From Aliivibrio fischeri (lineage in GTDB: Bacteria > Pseudomonadota > Gammaproteobacteria > Enterobacterales > Vibrionaceae): 64,000 nucleotides of DNA. The notes under the pieces were generated by a model. The model had not been told where the DNA came from and made no database searches. It worked only from the letters and a program-made list of their open reading frames with translations. The position numbers were made by a program, and so were the translations under genes. How positions within the stretch are numbered: the stretch's first letter is position 1; each line of letters opens with the position of its first letter. The stretch is taken from positions 1,178,001 to 1,242,000 of the forward strand of contig CP160630.1 of NCBI GenBank assembly GCA_038993745.2, given 5' to 3'. Positions 45,328 to 55,616 of the stretch are shown here, in pieces.

Positions 45328-46907
45328 TGAACAAACTCCATTATTTACCTCGATTAGGGCTATTTGATACCTGTTTTTTAATTGCATCAAGCATAACCAC
45401 AACCCTACTAGGATTAGTTCTACCTTTTTCAATTCTCATTATTTTTGACCGCATTTTACCAAACAATTCAAGTTCATCTCTTTATTTTATTTTTGCCATT
45501 ATTTTGTTCGCTATTTTCCTTGATTACAAAGTGAAAAACTTAGAAGAAACAATGGTATCTCGAATTAGTAATCAATTTGAAAAGAAAATCACAAATCAAT
45601 TATTCCAAGCAATCTGTCATTCTAATCCTTCCCAATTTACACAACTAGAAACAGGCGAATATCTAGAAAGATTAACGACGATTCCTGGTTTAAAATCATT
45701 CTTCAGCGGTGACCTTATTCACGCTACGATTAATTCTTTTACCTGTTTAATTACTTTACTCATTATTACTTTAATAAACCCAACTGCGGGGTTAGTTCTT
45801 ATTGCGGCCTCTTGCTTACTACTTTTAATTTCACTGCATCTATCCAAAACAAAAGTCGCATTAATGGAGAAAAAATCTGATATTGAAGGGGTAACCAATT
45901 CAAAAGTTATCGAAATCATATCTTATCCACTTGACATAAAAAGTCGTTCTATGGAGTACCGAGTTGAAAACTTAATGGAAACGATGATTAAACAGAGAGA
46001 GCACCACACAGCTGAATTTGAAAAACAAGAATCTAATTTCAATCTTACATTACATCTAACACAACAACTGGCCGTTATTTTTACAGTAGTAAGCAGTGCC
46101 ATTGCTGTTATTAACTTAGAAATAAGCCAAGGGGTAATGGCAGCTATTATTCTTTTAACTAATCGATATTTTTCACCATATCAACAAACTATGCGAACAA
46201 TCAGCCAATGGCGAGTAAATAAGAGCTACATACAGCGCCTTAACGATATTTTAGCTATGGAAGAAGCTTATCATCATAATTCAGCACCTCAGGCAACACC
46301 ACGTGTATTAAGTTATCACGGAACAAAAAGCTATCACTTTAACGCTGAGAAAATCTCCATTGTGACTGGTCCTTCTGGTGCAGGTAAATCAACGATTGTT
46401 AAAGCATTTACAACTAAACCCTCACTTCAGGAAGTCAATGTATCCGTCAACGGGGTTCAACAAAATAACTATTACCAATCAACAACATTAGATAACATTG
46501 TTCTTATTGATAAACACAGTACATTTGTTGATGGTACTATAATTGATAACATCACATGCTTCCGCCCTCAGCTACACAAAGCCGCCTATTCTCTTTGCGA
46601 AGCACTCGCAATTAAAACGGATATTGATGACCTTAAACTAGGATTTTATACTGATATTACAACCTCGGGAATCAAACCATTTTCACGAAAAATACACTTT
46701 GCTTTATTGATTGTCAGGGCCTTATTAAGTAATAAAAAAATCATAATTATTGATGATTTTGATCTTGTTTTTGATGATGAATTTAGTCTAAACCTACTGT
46801 CATGCCTTCGCCCTAGAATTCAATCTTATCTCTTTATTATTGTCAGTAATAAAATCAAAGATAGTGACATCAAAATTCAACATACCCCTATCAATGAGGT
46901 TGCTTAA
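45327..46907 (+). CDS. ABC exporter subunit with degenerate ATPase motifs
   Basis: 526 residues. Six membrane helices of the type I exporter fold, then a nucleotide-binding domain. Walker A is normal (GPSGAGKST, from residue 348), but the signature LSGGQ position reads PFSRK, Walker B ends Asp476-Asp477 (IIIIDDFD) with no catalytic Glu, the Q-loop Gln is Lys, and the H-loop His is Asn508 (VSNK). ATP could bind but hydrolysis is doubtful. No C39-like domain at the N terminus. It is paired with the next gene, probably as a heterodimer. Confidence 0.85.
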   Translation: MNKLHYLPRLGLFDTCFLIASSITTTLLGLVLPFSILIIFDRILPNNSSSSLYFIFAIILFAIFLDYKVKNLEETMVSRISNQFEKKITNQLFQAICHSNPSQFTQLETGEYLERLTTIPGLKSFFSGDLIHATINSFTCLITLLIITLINPTAGLVLIAASCLLLLISLHLSKTKVALMEKKSDIEGVTNSKVIEIISYPLDIKSRSMEYRVENLMETMIKQREHHTAEFEKQESNFNLTLHLTQQLAVIFTVVSSAIAVINLEISQGVMAAIILLTNRYFSPYQQTMRTISQWRVNKSYIQRLNDILAMEEAYHHNSAPQATPRVLSYHGTKSYHFNAEKISIVTGPSGAGKSTIVKAFTTKPSLQEVNVSVNGVQQNNYYQSTTLDNIVLIDKHSTFVDGTIIDNITCFRPQLHKAAYSLCEALAIKTDIDDLKLGFYTDITTSGIKPFSRKIHFALLIVRALLSNKKIIIIDDFDLVFDDEFSLNLLSCLRPRIQSYLFIIVSNKIKDSDIKIQHTPINEVA

Positions 46908-46908
46908 T

Positions 46909-49060
46909 ATGGATACGTTAATTGCATTTGATGAGATACAAGAGCGTCTTCATCAATTTAAACAAGGTCACTTACATACACGATATTCTGAGAATCCTTT
47001 GTTGCTTGGACTAGCTTACACATTAGTCACGCTTGAATGGGAAGGTACACCTGATATTTTATCTGATGCTTTTCTTACTGAACCAGATCACTGTATTTCA
47101 TTTAATAAAACATTAACCCGATTGGGCTATCAATGTGTGGAAGAAAAATCACCCATTCAGCACAGCTTCTCACTATTGATTGTCCTAGCTTCATTGTATT
47201 CAACCAACAAAACTATATATTATTAAATTTTGATAATGATATTCTCTATTTATATGATTATGAAAACGATGTCGTTATCGAAAATAAAGTGAATGACCGA
47301 TTAATTGCCACCACTTGTTCGGTCTCTAAATACTCACGATTATTTAGAGAAGCCCCTCCGGAATCACAGGACAAACGTAATTGGATTAAGCACGTTTTTT
47401 ATCACTACAATACCGAATTCAAAAACCTAGCAATACTAAGCCTTTTTATTAGTCTGTTAGGTACTTTTCAGCCATTTTTTATAATGGGAGTTTACACGCT
47501 CGCTCTAACAGCCGATTCCATATCTACATTGTATTGGTTAACGTCAGGAGCTATCGTCATCGCTGGGATGGAATTTTTTTTAAAAAGCAACGTATGGCCA
47601 TACTCAATACCTCAGGACAAGAACTCGCCAAATATATATCGTACCAAGTTATTTCTAAACTTTTATGGTTACCTTATTCGTTAACATCAAATGCGGCTAC
47701 ATCTTCCCAGCTAGCAAGATTAAAAGATATTGATCAATTTCGACATTTAGTAACCGCAGAATCAAGTCTTAGCTACTTTGATTTACCTTTTATCATTATA
47801 TTCTTAATTGCTATTTTTATGATGTCGAGCAGTGCCGCGATTACGGTTATCATTGGTATTTCTCTAATGATTTTATTCTGTGTTTACGCTCGTTATATTT
47901 ATATGCACGCGACTTCAAAAAGCTCTAGAGCAAATGCAATGGTTTCTTATCAATGGAATGAAGTACTGACCAATGTAAGTTCGATTCAAAAATTACCTTT
48001 AATCTCTATTATTAAATCTCGCTTCCACTCAGCTTTAACTCAACGCCTTAAAGATTCACATCATGTTGCAGTTACAAATGCCAAAATACAGCAAACTGGA
48101 AGCAGTCTTATTCAAGTTATTGGGACAACAAGTATTGTGACTGCCGTGTTAGCCGTTATGGCTGGAGATGCAAACCCAGGAGCTATGTTGGCCATTATTA
48201 TTTTAGTTTGGAAAACACTAACACCTATTATGGGGATCTATAATTCCTTAGCAAAAATAGACACAATAAAAGCTTCTACTGCTCAAATAAATGCGTTGAT
48301 GTCACTCGAAGACGATAAAAATCGTATTGAAAAAAGCCCTCCGATTGACCAGTTTAATGGAAATATTTCAGTATCAGCATTGTCTCACCGATACCAAGGT
48401 ATTAATAAAGGTCTGACAAATCTCTCTTTTTCTGTCAAAGCGGGAAGTAAAGTATCCGTTTGTGCACCTTCTGGCTGCGGAAAAACCACATTAATGAATA
48501 TATTGGGTGGTATAGAGCCTCGTTTCCAAGGACGCTTATTATTTGATGGCTATAACATCAGTCAATTTAACAATTTTAGATTCCGTAATAGTATCTGTTA
48601 TATTCCTTTTGAGATGCACTTATATCATGGCACAGTACAAGCCAATTACACCATGTATAACGGTTACATCCCACCAGAGTTCATTGATAATATGCTCAAT
48701 TTTTTAGACTTATTGCCTTATCTTCCACAAGGAAGAAATACCCTATTAAGTTCTGATTTTATCTCTTCTTTGCCAGATGGTATTCATCGAAAATTAATCC
48801 TTGCTATCGGAATTGGTTATTGTCGTAAAAAAGTAATTATATTAGATGAACCTTTTGCAGGTTCAGAAGATGAAAACAGTAAATATTTAACGTCTTTATT
48901 TAGCGAATATCTTGCAACTAGCACGGTGATCTTTACAACAACCTGTAGAACAATGGTAGCGACTTCAGATCAATGCCTGTTACTTGAACAAGATGGTTCA
49001 CAAAAGTTCTATGGTGCACCAGATAAGGTTCTGCAAGCCGCACCTCCTATCCTTAATTAA
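46909..49060 (+). CDS. LapB-like ABC exporter with C39-like domain, twice frameshifted as read
   Basis: About 717 residues after restoring two bases. The N-terminal about 130 residues resemble the C39-like (non-peptidase) domain of type I exporters (NPLLLGLAYTLVTLEWEG, LTRLGYQC, SFIVFNQQNYILL). Then six helices and an ATPase domain: Walker A APSGCGKTT, Walker B VIILDEP intact, but LSGGQ is LPDGI, the Q-loop is Phe and the H-loop His is Cys (TTCR). Frame breaks are at an A-run (47144-47148) and a T/A-run (47574-47586); one added base each restores homology. C39-like domains bind unfolded substrates, so this subunit probably recognises the giant adhesin. Confidence 0.83.
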
Positions 49061-49091
49061 CATAAAGATAGAAAATTAGCTCTTAATATTC

Positions 49092-49889
49092 TTACTTTTT
49101 AGTTCCACAACTGGACTCTGGTTGATATGAAATATTTCGATAAGTGCCATTTAAAGGCTGGTTTAATGCATTCATTTTACCAGCCCATGAGGATAGTTTC
49201 TCATCAACTGGCCATACATTTGCCATTATTTTCAAACGAGTATCATCCATATTTGGTATTGGATTTTCAGTAGTTTGCTTTACTTCATGACGCATTTCAC
49301 CATCAACAAACCATTGAATTTTATCTTTACTCCATGATATCGCATATCGATGAAAATCTTGGGATGCGTCAAAATCAAGTGGAATTAATACTGCATTGTT
49401 GCTGGAGTAATCATCATCATTAGTCCAAAAATTAAACTGAACGGCTTTAGTATGTTTTCCTAAAAATTCAATATCAATTTCATTATGCTGAGCATTACTT
49501 CCTTCATATTTATCATGTTTACCTGCAAATAAAAAGAAAGAGGTAATTACACCAGGAGAAGCAATAGGTTTCATTTCAATAGAAAAGCACCCATGCCCAT
49601 AAAAATGGCGACTACGTAATTCACCTGAACGATATTTGTATTTTTCATTGCTTTGCTCAGAGTCACTTAACTCTATCTTCATGCCGTTATCTGAAAAATT
49701 TATAGCTCCTTCTTCCCAACGATTAGAAAATGGAAAACCATTACTCCAATTATGCGCCCGCTCAAACAATGTCTCGTTGAACTCAGTTAATGAGTCAGAA
49801 AAGTATCCAACTTGGCACTCATTCATACTGCAGGCCTCTGAATTAAAATAAGGAACAAATATAAAAACTGCCACAATGTATTTATTCAT
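49092..49889 (-). CDS. Secreted GH16 beta-glucanase (licheninase-like)
   Basis: 265 residues with a signal peptide ending near SEA-C. The catalytic signature HNEIDIEFLG has the E-x-D-x-E pattern, and YRSGELRS, GHGCFSIEMKP and VQFNFWTND are licheninase-type blocks. It should hydrolyse beta-1,3-1,4-glucans or a related exopolysaccharide outside the cell. Lying next to DUF3131 and two type I systems, a role in trimming matrix polysaccharide, like the rhizobial ExoK/ExsH enzymes, is more likely than feeding. Convergent with the ABC operon. Confidence 0.85.
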   Translation of the reverse strand: MNKYIVAVFIFVPYFNSEACSMNECQVGYFSDSLTEFNETLFERAHNWSNGFPFSNRWEEGAINFSDNGMKIELSDSEQSNEKYKYRSGELRSRHFYGHGCFSIEMKPIASPGVITSFFLFAGKHDKYEGSNAQHNEIDIEFLGKHTKAVQFNFWTNDDDYSSNNAVLIPLDFDASQDFHRYAISWSKDKIQWFVDGEMRHEVKQTTENPIPNMDDTRLKIMANVWPVDEKLSSWAGKMNALNQPLNGTYRNISYQPESSCGTKK

Positions 49890-49943
49890 AATCTCCCTTA
49901 ATGCTTAAGCTGTCCTTGCATTACCTTAAGCATAGCGTCTCTT

Positions 49944-51323
49944 TTATAACGGAGAATTATTGTTTACTTTGTACCATAAAGAAGACAGTATCATTGAATT
50001 TGTATTAATGTTATACGCTGTATTTACTGAACTATCACTATAAATACCGGTAGGAATAACTCTAGAATATAAACTATTATTAATTACATCTCTTCGCAAA
50101 TTCAATGCGTACTCATCGTTAAATAGCACGCTAAAACCAAAAGCGACTTTATTACTAAAAACTTGGAAAACTTCAATGGGTTTACCTCCAGAAGAAGTAC
50201 TTAACCAACTTTTTCCATAAAAAAAGAGATTATTATAAGCAAACCACGGGCTTTTATTCATTGAATCCTCACCAAATACCCAATGTTTCTTAGTTCGTTC
50301 TTCTTTAGCTTTATGCAATAAATAAATAGTATTAAGTTGATCCCACCACTGCTGAAAATTTCCGACCTCTAATCGCATTAAAATATATGGATCGGATGTA
50401 GAAAAAGGCATATTTCGTGTATCAATAAGGAATGAGATACCTTCAATAGACACTTGTTCTATGTGCTTTTTTTGATAACTTTCACTCACATCAAAACCAA
50501 ACAATAAAAAGCCAAACGAAGCGTATTGTAAATATCCTAAACGCCCTTCTTGTCGGTAATGCTCTCCTTTTTTACTCAGCTTAGTACCATAAAGTGTTTG
50601 TTTTGATACTGCAGAAGATAAAACCCATGTTGTTGTTATTTTCTCTATTAATGAAGAAAATTCAGGCTTTTCTTGCTCAATGATATACAACCAAATTAAA
50701 AGTCGCCCGATATCAAGAGCCGACCAACCATTTCCATTACTTTTATGACTACTGTATAAGCCTGATGGCATACCCGTTTTTGTATTATATTCACGATTGG
50801 GTAATTGATTATTATAAAGCGGCATTACTGACAATGTTGTAAGTAATTGTTCTAGTTTTTTATTCGTAATCTCTTTCGATTGCAACCCTAAACCTTCTAG
50901 AGAAAACTGAGCACTAATATCACTAGCAACATCCCACATTGTGACATGATGATACCCTTGAACTGAATCCGTAAATCCTGTTGATGGATTCCAATTTCTT
51001 TCAAAATAATAATGTGCTTTTTTTGCAAGTAACTTTTCATTACGTGAAAGCTCAGTTTTTGCATTTATGACTGGTTGAATAGACTGATTACCCTTCTCTA
51101 CCATTAAAAACTGAGGCTCTTCATTCTGTTTATTATCTTCTAAAGGTGTCAGTACTAATGAGCGTCGTTGAAAAGAAAGGGGAGCTTTCTCATTGTTATT
51201 TTCCACAGGCCCAATGGTTCGCTTTCCATAAAAACTTGGCGAATCAACTTCAGCGAATACCGCTACAGAGAATAGGAATAACGCTATCCATAACAAAATT
51301 ATTCTGCCAATAATAAGCTTCAT
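49944..51323 (-). CDS. DUF3131 exported protein
   Basis: About 459 residues with a signal peptide (IIGRIILLWIALFLFSVAVFA). The C-terminal two thirds contain YFERNWNPSTGFTDS, TMWDVASDISA, GWSALDIGRLLIW and SPWFAYNNLFFYGK, matching what I recall of DUF3131, an alpha-toroid family seen beside exopolysaccharide genes. Catalytic role unknown. AGGAGG five bases before ATG 51323 fixes the start, 54 bp inside the longest ORF. Transcribed away from the PrtD-type gene and toward the GH16 gene, probably with it. Confidence 0.78.
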   Translation of the reverse strand: MKLIIGRIILLWIALFLFSVAVFAEVDSPSFYGKRTIGPVENNNEKAPLSFQRRSLVLTPLEDNKQNEEPQFLMVEKGNQSIQPVINAKTELSRNEKLLAKKAHYYFERNWNPSTGFTDSVQGYHHVTMWDVASDISAQFSLEGLGLQSKEITNKKLEQLLTTLSVMPLYNNQLPNREYNTKTGMPSGLYSSHKSNGNGWSALDIGRLLIWLYIIEQEKPEFSSLIEKITTTWVLSSAVSKQTLYGTKLSKKGEHYRQEGRLGYLQYASFGFLLFGFDVSESYQKKHIEQVSIEGISFLIDTRNMPFSTSDPYILMRLEVGNFQQWWDQLNTIYLLHKAKEERTKKHWVFGEDSMNKSPWFAYNNLFFYGKSWLSTSSGGKPIEVFQVFSNKVAFGFSVLFNDEYALNLRRDVINNSLYSRVIPTGIYSDSSVNTAYNINTNSMILSSLWYKVNNNSPL

Positions 51324-51515
51324 CACACCTCCTCTGTGTATATCTCCTAAGCATAGGATATTCATATTTATTTTCATAAAAAAGAAAGAAAAAAACGCTC
51401 AATAACAAATGTTCAGCACCAATAAAATAAATTAATTGCATTTCCAGTTACGAATGCGACTTTCCTTTTCCTATACTAATTTCATTAAACTGCTCTTAAT
51501 GATTGAGGTGTACTT

Positions 51516-53215
51516 TTGTTTAAGGATAAACTCAAAAAATCACTATCAGAAACCAAGCGAGATATCTTTTTTGCTTTACTATTTAGTAGTGCGATTAATT
51601 TCCTTGTGCTTACATTGCCACTCTATAGTCTACAGTTATTCGATCGCGTTCTTGGAAGCTCTAGTTTAGATACTCTATATGCGTTATTAACAATCGCCCT
51701 TTTTCTATTAACGGCACAAGCAGTTATTGAATATTTTCGAATCATTTTATTGCAACGTTCTGGATTAAAATTAGATGTCGCAATCAGTGCTATTATGCTT
51801 TCTGAGAGCATTCGACAATCTGCTATATCAAAAAACATTAATAAGAATGGGCTACAAGATCTCTCTGAAATTCGTCGATTTCTATTATCTCCATCTAGTT
51901 CTGCTATTTTTGATATGCCTTGGATCCCTCTATTTCTTGGGATTTTATTTATGCTTCACCCAACCATTGGACTTATTACCCTTTCAGGTTGTGCTCTTTT
52001 TATTTTTTTAGCCTTCATAATGATGCATTCAGCTAAATCTGCCACGCTTGAAGGCAACCAAACCATCGCCAAAACCACCTTAGAACTAAACGACTATTTA
52101 CGGAATGCCTCTACATTAAGAGCAATGGGAATGGCTGAGAATATTGGACAATATTGGAATAAACAAAACCAAAAGATGCTAGGTTTACAATGGACGGTGA
52201 ATTCTCGTGTTGGACAGCTATTAGCTCTAAGTCGATATTTTAGGACTATTTTACAAGTCCTTATTTTAACTGTCGGGGTTGTATTAGCTTTACAACAAGA
52301 AATAGGTACTGGAGCCATCATTGCTAGCTCAATAATAATGGGAAGAGTCCTCGCTCCTTTTGAACAAGCAGTCAATGGGTGGCGTTCTTGGTATAGTGCT
52401 TTCAATGCATATCAACGTATCAAATCTTTTTCATTTATTGAGGAAGAAAAAACAAAAACTGCACTTCCAAATCCTAAAGGCGATATTGTTTTTCAAAATG
52501 TAGGACTAAAATTACCACATAGAAAAGAACCAATATTGCAAAACATCAATTTTAAATTAGGCCATGGAAATGCCTTAGCTATATTAGGCAACTCGGGATC
52601 AGGGAAATCAACTTTAGCTTCTTTATTAATGGGGATACATGCACCAAGTGTAGGCACAATAAAAATCGATGGTGCCGCAATACATTTATGGCCTGAAAAA
52701 CAATTCGGTCAACGCATAGGCTATCTACCTCAACAAGTTGGTTTATTATCAGGAACCATTGCCGAGAACATCTGCCGATTTTCTAACGCTCCTGATGAAG
52801 AAATCATTGCTGCTGCCCGACTCACCTGTATACATGAGCTTATTATTTCACTTCCACAAGGGTATGACACTTATCTAGAAGAGGGTGGAAGCTCTCAACT
52901 TTCTGGGGGCCAAAAACAGCGAATTGCATTAGCAAGAGCAATTTTCTCTAACCCATCAATTCTTGTACTTGACGAACCTAATTCCAATCTAGATCCAGAG
53001 GGTGAAATAGCTCTCGCAATCGTCCTTCAATATTGTAAAGAAAAAGAAATTACAGTGATTATGATAAGCCATCGCCAGGTTTTTTACGTCAAATGGATTG
53101 GGTTATATCTTTAAAAGAAGGACAAATACAAAAAGCGGGACCGGCAAAAATATTTTTAGAAGACATGTCAGGCATTGATAACCCTAATTCAACCGTTGTG
53201 CCTCAAATAGCGTAA
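51516..53215 (+). CDS. PrtD-type ABC exporter of type I secretion, frameshifted near the end
   Basis: About 566 residues after correction. Six membrane helices without a C39 domain, then a fully canonical ATPase: LGNSGSGKST, PQQVGLLSGTIAENI, QLSGGQKQRIALARA, ILVLDEPNSNLD and ISHR. This is the PrtD/AprD group that exports RTX proteins. TTG start at 51516 is five bases after GAGGTG. The frame breaks at CGCC|AGG (53075-53076): one more C gives ISHRPGFLRQMDWVISLKEGQ and a normal C terminus ending at 53215. Likely substrate is the RTX protein converging from 60058. Confidence 0.9.
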
Positions 53216-53228
53216 ATAAGGATAAATC

Positions 53229-54517
53229 ATGACTCAATTTGGCACCTCTCGTATTATCATTTTATGTTCTATTTTTATCACCTTTACCATCGGTGGTTTT
53301 ATACTATGGGCTACAACGGCTCAATTAAGCTCCGCATCTATTGCCAATGGTTCATTGATTGTTGAATCTCAAAGAAAAAAGTTCAACACTTACAAGGTGG
53401 TTGGGTCAAAGCTATTCATGTAACAGAAGGACAACAAGTAAAAAAAGGCGATTTACTCATCGAGCTTGCTAATACAAAAGCAGATTCCGATTATTATCGC
53501 TTAATGCTTCGCTCTATTTCATTAAAAGCTACGATCGAACGTATCCAAGCAGAGTTAAAAGATAAACCTTCTATTAATTGGACTGAAGAATATCACAACG
53601 AAGCTAATAGCGCTGATGTCATCAATATCCTAAACAATCAAACACTTCAATTTCAGCAGTCTTTGCTACGAAACGAGTTACGAATCAATCAATACACTCA
53701 AAGCAAGGAACAATTAACTGAACAAATTCGTGGTTCAAAATCTCAGCTAAAATCCATTTTGCGTCAACTTCAGCTAGTAAATAAAGAGATAACCATGATG
53801 AAAGGCTTACTAAAAAAAGGGTATGTTTCTCAAACAAAAATGTTTGAAATTCAACGCCATCAAGCCATGGTGGAATCGCAAAAAGAAGAATTAAAAACCA
53901 AAATAAATGTATCAACTCGTCAACTTGTAGCACTTAAACACGATTTTGAAGCTAAAAACATCGAATTAAAACAATCATTATCTTCTCAATCAGATCAGTT
54001 GGAAAAAGAATGGTTAGATGTCAATCAGGCACTAAAAACGGCACTAGATATCCGATCACGAATCAAAATAAGAAGTAAACATACTGGTACGATTGTTGGT
54101 CTTAATTTTCATAGCGTTGGAGGGGTTGTTAACCCTGGCGACATTATTATGGAGATAGTTCCAAACAATGAAGAGCTAATCGTTCAAGCGGTGGTAAATC
54201 CCAAAGATATTGATGTCGTGCAACAAGGACAAACGGCAAAAGTTAGATTGAGTGCTTATAACATCCGTAAAACACCTCCAGTGACAGGAACTGTAATTTA
54301 TGTTGCTGCAGATAGGTTAAATCAACCAAATGAAAAAGAAAGTGGTTATTTAGTAAAAATCCAATTACTACAAGAAGATATAGTTAAACTCAAGAATGTC
54401 GATCTTTATCCAGGCATGCCAACAGATGTACTTATTCTATTAGAAAAACGAACACTCTGGGACTATCTCACCGCTCCATTATTTAATTCTTATTACAAAG
54501 CATTTCGCGAACAATAG
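53229..54517 (+). CDS. HlyD/PrtE-type adaptor, frameshifted as read
   Basis: About 429 residues after correction. N-terminal helix (IIILCSIFITFTIGGFILWA), then VQHLQGGWVKAIHVTEGQ (lipoyl half), a coiled hairpin to about residue 285 and a second half with HTGTIVGLNFHSVGGVVNPG. The break is in an A-run (AGAAAAAAGTT, 53375-53380); seven A give QRKKVQHLQGG. It follows the PrtD-type gene by 13 bp. No TolC gene is in this set, so it may share the one at 43954. Confidence 0.88.
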
Positions 54518-54527
54518 GGAGATAACT

Positions 54528-54676
54528 ATGTTTTTTGGCTTAGCTTCTATCTATTTTTCTTTTTATTAACTGCATTTATTGGTTATAGAAAGGGGCATTT
54601 AATTGCAGGTATTTTATTAGGGTACGTACTTGGTCCAGTAGGCTTATGTCTTATTTTATTAAGTAAAATCGCATGA
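54528..54676 (+). CDS. Small membrane protein in the second T1SS operon, frameshifted as read
   Basis: Read directly the ATG gives only 13 codons. If the T-run after it (54531-54536) had seven T instead of six, a 49-residue protein follows: FFWLSFYLFFFLLTAF, a short GYRKGHL loop and a second hydrophobic stretch (IAGILLGYVLGPVGLCLILL) ending SKIA. GGGAG lies seven bases upstream and the stop overlaps the next ATG (ATGA), both strong signs of a real gene. Two membrane helices; no family recognised. It may be an accessory of the exporter or of membrane insertion. Confidence 0.6.
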
Positions 54677-54768
54677 AGCTAGCTTGTCCACATTGTCATA
54701 CTCTCATTCATAAAGACTCTTATTTTTGCCCAAATTGCGAGAAAAAAGTGCTTCATTCCTTAGTTTAA
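54673..54768 (+). CDS. 31-residue zinc-ribbon miniprotein
   Basis: The sequence KLACPHCHTLIHKDSYFCPNC has two C-P-x-C knuckles (CPHC and CPNC), a compact zinc ribbon. It starts within the stop of the preceding small membrane protein (ATGA overlap) and is followed 24 bp later by the coiled-coil gene. Too short for usual gene finders. Role unknown; position suggests it belongs to the T1SS operon. Confidence 0.6.
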   Translation: MKLACPHCHTLIHKDSYFCPNCEKKVLHSLV

Positions 54769-54791
54769 TAAAACGTATTGAGAATACATAT

Positions 54792-55547
54792 ATGATTACA
54801 CATTCAAAAAAACGCCAAATATTTTTCATGTTTCTCATCTCTTGTATAGCCCTTGGAGGAATATTGCTTTTCTCTCTTAGTTCTTCAATTGAAAACAAAA
54901 ACAATACTATTTTGCGCTTAACTGAAGAATTAAGATTAGCTCAGCTAACATCAAGCTCTCTAAAAGAATATGATGATCGTCTTATTGAACTTCAAAATAA
55001 AAATAATGAGTTGAAAGGAGACTTGAGTGTCGTTAGTGAAACCTTAGTAGAAAACAATTTGATAATAAACAAACTTCAACAACAATTGAATGCTGAGCGC
55101 CGTAAATTCACCCAGTACAAATCGAGATATAACAAAAAAATGAAAACTCAATTTGCTAACGAACAAAAGAGATTAAACGCTCAATTAGAGAAAGAACGCA
55201 TAGCATTACAATCTCAAGAAAGTGAACTTGAAGTACAGAGAAAACACCTAGAGCAATTGCAAAAAGCATCAATGGAAGACACTTCAGAAGTGAAAGATAA
55301 AAAAGCAATTGATGAAGAGCGGGTAGAGGCATTAATGAAACAATTCAATGCCTACCAAGTTGATTTAACTGTAAAAAATAAGTGTGATAAGAGCTATTTA
55401 TATCGCTATAACGAAGCCAAAAGTACTTTAAATCACATTCGAACTTACTTACAAAAAAATCAAATGGATTCAAGCTATTATCATTTTGTCATAGCAAATG
55501 ACGCATCTATTACATCTCAAAATAGAGAGCTTTGTTTAGAAGATTAA
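54792..55547 (+). CDS. Membrane-anchored coiled-coil protein of unknown function
   Basis: About 251 residues. A transmembrane helix near residues 10-30 (IFFMFLISCIALGGILLFSL) is followed by a long heptad-rich region to about residue 180 rich in Glu, Lys, Gln and Leu, then a small C-terminal domain with two Cys (KNKCDKSY and RELCLED). No known family. Start taken at the ATG just before the helix, 66 bp inside the longest ORF. Last gene of the second secretion operon, before a terminator. It may span the periplasm as a scaffold or length ruler. Confidence 0.6.
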   Translation: MITHSKKRQIFFMFLISCIALGGILLFSLSSSIENKNNTILRLTEELRLAQLTSSSLKEYDDRLIELQNKNNELKGDLSVVSETLVENNLIINKLQQQLNAERRKFTQYKSRYNKKMKTQFANEQKRLNAQLEKERIALQSQESELEVQRKHLEQLQKASMEDTSEVKDKKAIDEERVEALMKQFNAYQVDLTVKNKCDKSYLYRYNEAKSTLNHIRTYLQKNQMDSSYYHFVIANDASITSQNRELCLED

Positions 55548-55571
55548 TGATACAAACTCATTAAAGAAATA

Positions 55572-55600
55572 AAAAAGCCGAATGTAAATATTCGGCTTTT
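55572..55600. terminator. Bidirectional terminator between T1SS operon and RTX gene
   Basis: AAAAGCCGAAT-GTAAAT-ATTCGGCTTTT with A- and T-runs on both sides, placed between the convergent coiled-coil and RTX genes. Confidence 0.8.
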
Positions 55601-55616
55601 ATTTTATGTACAGTAA

